From: Bacteroidota bacterium
Lineage (GTDB): Bacteria; Bacteroidota; Bacteroidia; JACPRZ01
Assembly: GCA_016193485.1 (NCBI GenBank)
Contig: JACPRZ010000019.1
Coordinates: 1 to 38,470, forward strand
Length of the DNA: 38,470 nucleotides
Direction of reading: 5' to 3'
The notes under the pieces are model-generated. The model searched no databases and had not been told where the DNA came from. It saw only the letters and a program-made list of their open reading frames with translations. Shown one piece after another: positions 32,777 through 38,470 of the stretch (position 1 is its first letter; each line of letters begins with the position of its first letter). The position numbers and the translations under genes were made by a program.

Positions 32777-34159
32777 ATGCCCGACAACAACAAAACATTC
32801 TTTGAACGGCTGAATGCCTGGATAAGAAATTCCATCACCCTTAAATTAGTTTCCATAGGCATCCTAATCCTGCTGCTCCTCATTCCCGCCTTTATGATTG
32901 AGGACCTGATACGCAACAGGGAATATACCAGCAGCGATGCCATTGAAGAGGTGAGTTCAAAATGGGGAGAGGCGCAGACCATATCGGGCCCCGTTCTTGC
33001 CGTACCCTATAAAAAATATTATAAAAAAGATAAGGATATCGTTGAAGTCATTGAATACGCCCATTTCCTGCCGGATGAACTTAAAATTTCGGGAAAAGTT
33101 GATCCCGAGTACCGCCACAGGGGAATTTTTGAAGTGGTAGTATATACCTCAAAATTACATATTGAAGGAAAATTTTCACAGCCCTCTTTTTCCGGATGGC
33201 CTGTTGATACGAACCTGATACTCTGGAAAGATGCTTTTGTCTATACGGGTATTTCAGATATGCGGGGGATTAATGAAAATATCGCACTCAACTGGTCAGC
33301 GGGTCAGGTAAATGATCACCTTCTTTTCAATCCCGGCACAGGGATAAAGCCATCCACAAGTTATGACGAATCGGGTTCCGGTAATATGATTTCCGAAACC
33401 GGGGTAAGTACACGGGTAAACCTGGGAACTCCGGATGATACAGGCAAGTTATTTCAGTTTTCTTTTGAACTTTCACTTAACGGCTCTAAAAAACTCTTTT
33501 TTTCCCCCTTAGGTAAAGAAACGAATGTAACTCTTGAATCCCCCTGGCCCGATCCGGGTTTTGACGGGGCGTTCCTGCCGGATGAACGTACCGTGAGTGA
33601 AAAGGGTTTCAGCGCCAAATGGAAAGTTCTTCACCTGAACCGGAATTACCCGCAGCAATGGCTCGGTACCGAGTACAGGATATCGGAATCAACCTTTGGG
33701 GTCAATCTCCTTGTCCCGGTTGATCATTATCAGAAATCAACACGCGCGGCAAAATATGCGGTACTGATAATAACTCTTACTTTCCTCGTCTTCTTTTTTG
33801 TAGAGATTCTAAATAAACAACGGATTCATCCGTTCCAGTACATCCTTGTTGGACTTGCAATATGTATTTTTTATACGCTGCTCATATCCATATCGGAGCA
33901 CCTTTCGTTCAACCTTGCATATTTTATTTCGGGTGTGGCGGTAATAGCAGCGATCACGGCATATTCCCTTTCCATGTTCACATCAAAACTCCCGACCATC
34001 CTGCTCGGGCTGATCATGGTGGCAATCTATGGATTTATTTTCATCATCATCCAGTTGCAGGATTACGCCCTGCTCACCGGCAGTATCGGATTGTTCCTGG
34101 TACTACTGGTTGTGATGTACATATCAAGGAAGATCAACTGGTATTCAGCGGCAGAGTGA
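32777..34159 (+). CDS. creD: Cell envelope integrity / inner membrane protein CreD
   Basis: The product has 460 residues, as usual for CreD. An N-terminal membrane helix (about 20-42, LKLVSIGILILLLLIPAFMI) is followed by the conserved EDLIRNRE and the region SSKWGEAQTISGPVLAVPY, then a large periplasmic beta-rich domain (about 60-315). SESTFGVNLLVPVDHYQKSTRAAKYAVLIITLTFLVFFFVEI leads into a C-terminal block of about six membrane helices with HPFQYILVGLA, SISEHLSFN and a basic end. In enterobacteria creD is regulated by CreBC and linked to envelope integrity. Here no creB/creC lies beside it. Convergent with the Crp/Fnr gene, separated by a heptamer array. Confidence 0.92.
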   Translation: MPDNNKTFFERLNAWIRNSITLKLVSIGILILLLLIPAFMIEDLIRNREYTSSDAIEEVSSKWGEAQTISGPVLAVPYKKYYKKDKDIVEVIEYAHFLPDELKISGKVDPEYRHRGIFEVVVYTSKLHIEGKFSQPSFSGWPVDTNLILWKDAFVYTGISDMRGINENIALNWSAGQVNDHLLFNPGTGIKPSTSYDESGSGNMISETGVSTRVNLGTPDDTGKLFQFSFELSLNGSKKLFFSPLGKETNVTLESPWPDPGFDGAFLPDERTVSEKGFSAKWKVLHLNRNYPQQWLGTEYRISESTFGVNLLVPVDHYQKSTRAAKYAVLIITLTFLVFFFVEILNKQRIHPFQYILVGLAICIFYTLLISISEHLSFNLAYFISGVAVIAAITAYSLSMFTSKLPTILLGLIMVAIYGFIFIIIQLQDYALLTGSIGLFLVLLVVMYISRKINWYSAAE

Positions 34160-34201
34160 ATATAGTTGAAAATGGAAAGTTGAAATTTGTATTTCCTGGG
34201 A

Positions 34202-34271
34202 TTTGGTGCTTGGAACTTGGGACTTGGTGCTTGGTGCTTGGAACTTGGAACTTGGGACTTGGGACTTGTTT
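34202..34271 (+). repeat. 7-bp tandem array, unit CTTGGNN
   Basis: Eight units in perfect register from 34209 read CTTGGAA, CTTGGGA, CTTGGTG, CTTGGTG, CTTGGAA, CTTGGAA, CTTGGGA, CTTGGGA, with degenerate units at both ends. It fills the convergent gap between creD and the Crp/Fnr gene. Not a CRISPR: there are no spacers. Confidence 0.85.
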
Positions 34272-34273
34272 AA

Positions 34274-34984
34274 CTATCCCATCCCGAAGGGTTCAACAAT
34301 TTTCAGAAGTGCGGTCTCATCAATGATCTTTATTTTTTTCCCGGATTTTGAGATGATGTTTTCTTTTACGAGGTCATTAAAAATGCGGACTACCTGTTCA
34401 TCGCTGCTGACACCGGCAAGTTCGGCTATCTCTTTACGCGACAGTTGAACATTGATGGTTTTATCTTTGGGATGAATTCCGAAGACCTTATTAAGATAGG
34501 TAAGAGAACTGACCACTTTTTCACGCGTATTCATCTGCATCTGGCATTTAAGGCGGCTCTCCACTTCACGCAGTTCGTTGGCGTAAAATATCATCAGGGA
34601 ATATGTCATTTCCGGGTTCCTGATGAACGCTTCATAAATAGTATCATTTTCAACAAAGCAGATGAGAGAATCCTCCAGGGCAGCCGCATTTACAGGATAA
34701 ATTTCCCTCCCGTATCCCCGGTGGCCGAGAATATGGCCGGCAGTAGCAATCCGGACTATCTGTTCCCTGCCGTTATATCCGGTTGAAGTAACCTTTACCT
34801 TTCCGGATTGTATGAAATGCAGTCCGAGCACCATTTGTCCGGCTACAAAAATATCCTGTCCCTTACGGTAAAAAATCTGGGTTTTCCTTTTATTCAGGAT
34901 CTCCACCCACTCGGGTGAGCATTTTTTACAGAAACAATTTTTATTGGGGCAGGATATGCAATTAGTTTGTTTGTTTTTCATCAT
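34274..34984 (-). CDS. Crp/Fnr-family transcriptional regulator with N-terminal cysteine cluster
   Basis: I start at the tandem ATGs at 34984/34981; a TTG at 35059 and an ATG at 35002 inside a palindrome are alternatives. From 34984 the protein has 237 residues. It begins MMKNKQTNCISCPNKNCFC, with the pattern C-X2-C-X4-C-X-C-X2-C at 9-22. Next are a cyclic-nucleotide-binding-like beta-roll (about 35-140, IFVAGQMVLGLHFIQSGKVKV), a dimer helix, and a winged HTH (about 170-235, LSRKEIAELAGVSSDEQVVRIFNDLVKENII). FNR uses a different N-terminal cysteine spacing for its 4Fe-4S cluster; metal or redox sensing here is possible but unproven. Target genes are unknown. Confidence 0.82.
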   Translation of the reverse strand: MMKNKQTNCISCPNKNCFCKKCSPEWVEILNKRKTQIFYRKGQDIFVAGQMVLGLHFIQSGKVKVTSTGYNGREQIVRIATAGHILGHRGYGREIYPVNAAALEDSLICFVENDTIYEAFIRNPEMTYSLMIFYANELREVESRLKCQMQMNTREKVVSSLTYLNKVFGIHPKDKTINVQLSRKEIAELAGVSSDEQVVRIFNDLVKENIISKSGKKIKIIDETALLKIVEPFGMG

Positions 34985-34994
34985 TGAGTTTAAG

Positions 34995-35031
34995 TCAGAC
35001 ATCGGAAATTTTAAAAACTTCCGATGTCTGA
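34995..35031. promoter_or_regulatory. Perfect 13-bp-arm palindrome at the Crp/Fnr gene start
   Basis: TCAGACATCGGAA (34995-35007) and TTCCGATGTCTGA (35019-35031) are exact inverted repeats around a TTTTAAAAA-type centre. The palindrome lies immediately upstream of the ATG pair at 34984 and contains another in-frame ATG (35002). It could be an autoregulatory operator, a 5' leader hairpin, or a dispersed repeat of the same style as that at 27378. Confidence 0.5.
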
Positions 35032-35092
35032 TTACCGGAAACCGGGGGTAAAGGTACAAACTATTTCAGGAGGGCAGAGGCGAAATGAAGAA

Positions 35093-35129
35093 TGGACTTT
35101 TCCAAAGTTCCAAACTTTGGAAAAGTCCA
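35093..35129. terminator. 15-bp-arm hairpin after the PorP/SprF-like gene
   Basis: TGGACTTTTCCAAAG (35093-35107) and CTTTGGAAAAGTCCA (35115-35129) are perfect inverted repeats with a 7-nt loop. It lies 9 bp beyond the stop of the minus-strand gene at 35138, so a terminator role between that gene and the Crp/Fnr gene is likely. Confidence 0.65.
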
Positions 35130-35137
35130 CCAGCAGT

Positions 35138-37048
35138 TTATTTCAGGATAAACGTCCAGATATCCGGAACTTCATCTTTTAACTTTTTCTTTGATTCTTT
35201 TGCGCCCTTATAGGTATCATCCCGGTTGGTATAACAGTAGTAATATTTTGATTTTTTGCTGAACACCACACCTACCGCCTTCTTATTTATTGCGCGTTTT
35301 GCATTTTCAATATTTTTGAATGATGCAATAACAACATAATAACCCTTTTCAACCGGCTGGCCGTTCAGATCCACAAATTCTTCATTGGTATAAAGCCGCA
35401 CCGATTCACCGGTACCTCCCTCCTTTTTGTTTTTTATCTGGCTGATCATGTCAATGGCATAGGCATCGGACGGATCAAGTTCAAGCGCCTTTTTATATTC
35501 ATTCATCGCATCATCTAATTTGCCTGCCATGTAAAGCGAGTCGGCTGTCTGGATATGGCGGTCATAGCCGGCCCATACAGTGGCCTTTTTTTCAAGTTCC
35601 TGCAATCGTTCCTTTACATAAGGGTCATCCGGATTCAACTGCAATGCTTTTTCATACATCTTTTTTGCCAATCCATATTTTTTATCTTCAAAATAGAGGT
35701 CAGCAGCGGCAATGGCGGCACGGTAAGAGGCGGTGTACTTATTTTCAATCTGGTCAAGTTTTTCCTGGGCATAGGATGCATTGGGCCTGTATTTAAGCGC
35801 CTCCCTGTATTTATCGCGCGCCTTCATGTATTTGCCTGCTTTGACTAAACTGTCTGCTTCAGTTATGGCATTATGATATAAACTGTCGAGAAGGTTATTT
35901 ACCTTCATAAGTTGCTGCTGCGCATAGGGAGAATTCGGCTTATACGACAGGGCGGCCTGGTAGTTCAGCATCGCTTCATAATAGTCCCCGTTTTTAAACA
36001 AACTGTCTGCTTTTTTAATTGCGTAATCATATTGCAGGTTTCCGGCACTGAACAATTGTTCGAGCAGGGTATCCATATCGGCTTTGGAACCGCCTTTGGG
36101 ATTGAACATGTAGCCAAGGGAAATTTCATGGCTTAACCCGACATTACCGGCTATTTCATTTATTACATACTCATACGAATAACCCATGTGAAACTTGTTG
36201 GCAAAAAGAATCCGCGCATTTATCCCGACTGCATAATTGCTCTTATAGACAGCGCCAAGCCAGTATTGATTATTGAATCCGAAAAGTAAACCGCCATCAA
36301 ATTGAAAAGGGGTGTTCGGGACAAACCTGGTAAGAAAAACCGGGACCAACGCAAGTTTTTTATCTTTTCCGAATTGCAATGTGTATTTTAATGAACCGGT
36401 ATAATGGCGCGACAATTTGTAGAACATATTTGTAGTGTCGTCATTAAAAGTGAGTTTGTTCCCGATGAGTTGCGGAAATGCGACTCCAAAATCAAGACCC
36501 TTGCAGTAAAACCCAAAGCCAAGATTGGCATCAGGAGCGATTTCACGTTTGCTGTTAAAGATAAGAGCCGGGTCTGTAATGGCCTGCTCGCTGTATAGTG
36601 AAAGATTTATGCGCTGGTCAATAATGCCGAACTGGAGACCCATCAGTAAATAGATATCCTCCTTAAAATTTGCGCGATAAGCATAAGATCCATAGATAGC
36701 CGATTTTTCGATGGTTCCCCATTTGTCATTGAAAAGTGTAAGGCCGAGGCCTGTTTTTTTATCCTTCACCGGTGCGTCTGCTGTAATAAGGGCGGTAGAA
36801 GGAGAACCGGGCATAAGTTTCCATTGCATCCGGTACAACAGATTCAGGTTAGCAAGTTCGTTATTGCCTGAATAGGCGGGATTGTACAGCGATGGTATGA
36901 AATGGTACTGGCTGTAGAGAGGAACCTGCTGGCAGAAAGCCGGAGGTAAAAGATAAAAGGTGCTGACGATTACTGTCAGCATCATGGCCAAATGCGTCAT
37001 GATAAAAGATAATAGGCAAAAGAAAAAAGTACTAATGATTGTTTTCAT
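35138..37048 (-). CDS. PorP/SprF-family outer-membrane protein fused to TPRs and a SPOR-like domain
   Basis: The product has 636 residues. The exported leader is unusually long (about 1-40), with two hydrophobic blocks ending PPAFCQQ. About 41-325 is the PorP/SprF barrel: PLYSQYHFIPSLYNPAYSG, LNLLYRMQWKLMPGSPST, KTGLGLTLFNDKWG, MGYSYEYVINEI, HEISLGYMF. About 345-540 holds four TPR-like units of roughly 48 residues (ADSLFKNGDYYEAMLNYQAALSYKP and similar). The C-terminal 65 residues (YYVVIASFKNIENAKRAINK) resemble a SPOR domain. PorP/SprF proteins work with T9SS and, for type B cargo such as SprB, with the neighbouring adhesin. A type B adhesin lies upstream on the same strand (37564 onward). 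The TPR-SPOR tail could attach the barrel to peptidoglycan (inference). Confidence 0.83.
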   Translation of the reverse strand: MKTIISTFFFCLLSFIMTHLAMMLTVIVSTFYLLPPAFCQQVPLYSQYHFIPSLYNPAYSGNNELANLNLLYRMQWKLMPGSPSTALITADAPVKDKKTGLGLTLFNDKWGTIEKSAIYGSYAYRANFKEDIYLLMGLQFGIIDQRINLSLYSEQAITDPALIFNSKREIAPDANLGFGFYCKGLDFGVAFPQLIGNKLTFNDDTTNMFYKLSRHYTGSLKYTLQFGKDKKLALVPVFLTRFVPNTPFQFDGGLLFGFNNQYWLGAVYKSNYAVGINARILFANKFHMGYSYEYVINEIAGNVGLSHEISLGYMFNPKGGSKADMDTLLEQLFSAGNLQYDYAIKKADSLFKNGDYYEAMLNYQAALSYKPNSPYAQQQLMKVNNLLDSLYHNAITEADSLVKAGKYMKARDKYREALKYRPNASYAQEKLDQIENKYTASYRAAIAAADLYFEDKKYGLAKKMYEKALQLNPDDPYVKERLQELEKKATVWAGYDRHIQTADSLYMAGKLDDAMNEYKKALELDPSDAYAIDMISQIKNKKEGGTGESVRLYTNEEFVDLNGQPVEKGYYVVIASFKNIENAKRAINKKAVGVVFSKKSKYYYCYTNRDDTYKGAKESKKKLKDEVPDIWTFILK

Positions 37049-37062
37049 TTTATTAAAATAAA

Positions 37063-37221
37063 TTAAAACTTCCGGAATACTTTATTCGCTTTTATTGTTA
37101 ACCCGGGAAATAAGGAATATTTGAAACTATCCTGTTTTGAAACGGCCTTTTTCAATTCATAATGCCCCCCTTTCAGTTTGTAAATTTTTATCATTTCTTC
37201 ATCAGGAAAAACATAACTGAA
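37063..37221 (-). pseudogene. Possible Uma2-type nuclease remnant (C-terminal piece)
   Basis: An open frame ending at a TAA (37065-37063) reads FSYVFPDEEMIKIYKLKGGH, then YELKKAVSKQDSFKYSLFPG, then LTIKANKVFRKF. The pattern of a V-P-(D/E) strand, a tyrosine-rich strand, then LFPGL.I....F at the end is like the C-terminus of Uma2/DUF820 proteins. No start or catalytic region is present; a TGA closes the frame just upstream at the end of the neighbouring fragment. Tentative. Confidence 0.35.
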
Positions 37222-37222
37222 T

Positions 37223-37507
37223 TTATTTAATCACCACGAATCTGCCTGTTACAACATTTTTATTCTCACTTGTTACATTATAGAAATAAATTCCATTTTC
37301 CAAATTAATGTCTGAAATGGTCATCATTTTTTTATCCGATGATAATTCATAATACGCAAGTTTTTTACCGACAATGTCAAAGATAGCAAAATTTCCTTTA
37401 TCACCCGGATTTAACGAATAAACAATATTCAATTCGCCTTTTGACGGGTTGGGATAAACGGAAATAATACCATTTTCAGATTTTGAGATTTTAAATCCTG
37501 AATGCCA
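37223..37507 (-). pseudogene. T9SS type A sorting-domain fragment
   Basis: The frame is open from after a TGA (37510-37508) to the stop at 37223. It encodes ENGIISVYPNPSKGELNIVY, then FAIFDIVGKKLAYYEL, then NGIYFYNVTSENKNVVTGRF, a near-complete type A sorting domain without any cargo, start codon or signal peptide. A second frame just upstream reads smoothly to the junction, hinting at a frameshift. It lies between the type B adhesin and the PorP/SprF-like gene. I read it as the 3' end of a decayed secreted-protein gene. Confidence 0.6.
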
Positions 37508-37563
37508 TCACCGGATAATTCCGGACCTGCAACCGGCAATGGCGATAATGGATTTTTAGCGTT

Positions 37564-38470
37564 TTATTTCACAAGTGTCACATGCCCCACGTACCTGTGT
37601 TTTTTCTGCATGGCATCGGTGACCGTGACGAGGTAAACATAAACATCCTGCATCGCTTCCCTGGGACCGTTGTTCGCCCTGCCGTCCCATCCGGTCTGCC
37701 AGTCGGTTGTGTGGTAAATTTCATTGCCCCAGCGGTCAAAAATGTACATGTCGTATTTGAGTGGGTATATAAGGGGGGTGCGGAATATTTCATTCTTGCC
37801 GTCACCGTTGGGTGAGAAAGCATTGGGGATAAAGAGCGCAAAGTCGGGCTCTATATAAACCGTTTTTATCGTGTCGTCATAGCATCCGTAAACGGTGAGG
37901 ACCTCAAGTTTTACTGTATAAGAGCCGGTATCGTCATAGGCGTGAACAGGGTTAATGGCAGCGGAATCAACGGAACCGTCACCGAAATCCCACCACCAGA
38001 CGGCAGCGAGATCTGAAAGATCGGTGAAATATTTTTTTGGCCCGAGTATGGTGGACCGGTCGGGATTCCAGTCAAAATCAGCAACCGGCAGAGGGTCAGC
38101 AATAATATAATTATTGAAAGTAACCAGCAGGTTGCAACCCATTGATGTGGTTATTTCCAGGTCAACATCGTAGGTGCCATCATTCACGTATGTATGGGGG
38201 GGATTTGAAAGTGTTGAGGAAGCACCGTCTCCGAAATTCCATATATACGATTGAACGGCATTACCGGTAGCCGCCTGGTCCGGAACTGTAGAAATGTCGG
38301 TGAACTGAACGTCCAATGGTTCGCACCCTCGTGCCAGGTTGGAAGTGATCTGAATTACCGGCAATGCATATACTGTTACGTTACCTGAGTAGGATGCCAG
38401 GCAACCTTCATCGGTTTGAATGTTTAATGTGCAGGCATAAAAACCATATATTGAATAGGTATAGGATGGA
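37564..38470 (-). CDS. T9SS type B surface protein with PKD domains (5' end outside window)
   Basis: The frame is open from the window edge to a TAA at 37564, giving 301 residues plus stop; the N-terminus is missing. A first domain end reads YGFYACTLNIQTDEGC. Next come two PKD domains: CEPLDVQFTDIS...YIWNFGDGASSTLSNPPHTY and ADFDWNPDRSTI...WWWDFGDGSVDSAAINPVHAY. The type B sorting domain closes the protein: LFIPNAFSPNGDGKNE, MYIFDRWGNEIYH, GWDGRANN, YVYLVTVTDAMQKKHRYVGH and VTLVK. It is a probable surface adhesin exported by T9SS. The PorP/SprF-like gene downstream on the same strand would be its natural partner. Confidence 0.88.
   Translation of the reverse strand, partial: PSYTYSIYGFYACTLNIQTDEGCLASYSGNVTVYALPVIQITSNLARGCEPLDVQFTDISTVPDQAATGNAVQSYIWNFGDGASSTLSNPPHTYVNDGTYDVDLEITTSMGCNLLVTFNNYIIADPLPVADFDWNPDRSTILGPKKYFTDLSDLAAVWWWDFGDGSVDSAAINPVHAYDDTGSYTVKLEVLTVYGCYDDTIKTVYIEPDFALFIPNAFSPNGDGKNEIFRTPLIYPLKYDMYIFDRWGNEIYHTTDWQTGWDGRANNGPREAMQDVYVYLVTVTDAMQKKHRYVGHVTLVK

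Noticed and set aside
34202..34271. CTTGG array as a CRISPR
   Set aside because: Units are 7 bp and contiguous, with no spacers and no cas genes.

Overview
The window looks like a chromosomal segment of a member of the Bacteroidota. Evidence: many proteins end in type IX secretion system (T9SS) C-terminal sorting domains of both type A and type B. There are PorP/SprF-like and PorE-like proteins. Several gene starts are preceded by the Bacteroidota -7 promoter element TAnnTTTG. Perfect palindromes and tandem-repeat arrays of the kind common in this phylum lie between genes. I see no rRNA, tRNA, CRISPR array, phage genes or intact transposase.

Layout. 1-3015 (minus): a secreted protein cut by the window edge, a coiled-coil fibre-like protein, a T9SS type A protein, and a short fragment of an Rhs/YD core fused to a coiled-coil tail. 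3065-11910: two divergent giant type B surface proteins, one a beta-helix protein with a long poly-glycine region plus Ig-like repeats, the other an SprB-repeat adhesin. 12016-14743: a TPR protein, a T9SS-exported esterase, and a four-helix-bundle gene broken by a 155-bp MITE-like element. An inverted sister copy of that element lies on the other side of the esterase. 14744-15937: kbl. 16106-24279 (plus): two paralogous TPR/PD40-propeller/CRD proteins with TolA-like coiled coils and SPOR-like C-termini, on either side of a three-PAS histidine kinase. 24396-27372: glycosyltransferase, deacetylase-like protein and a small secreted protein. 27441-32537: an outer-membrane protein, a large M1 peptidase with a predicted C-terminal beta-barrel, and an LRR protein. 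32777-34159: creD. 34274-38470 (minus): a partial type B adhesin, gene debris, a PorP/SprF-TPR-SPOR-like fusion, and a Crp/Fnr regulator with an N-terminal cysteine cluster.

How the genes fit together. The dominant theme is the cell surface: T9SS cargo, proteins that probably anchor or energise that export between outer membrane and peptidoglycan, and surface-polysaccharide enzymes. The PorE-like pair keeps the order TPR, propeller, CRD known from PorE, but SPOR-like domains stand where PorE has OmpA. The clearest overlooked element is the MITE-like family. Both copies are 155 bp, about 90% identical, and each sits between its own perfect 8-bp target duplication. Removing one copy and one duplication restores an uninterrupted 124-residue four-helix-bundle (23S rRNA intervening-sequence type) gene.

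Limits: all assignments come from reading sequence and translations by eye. No database search, structure prediction or promoter mapping was run.
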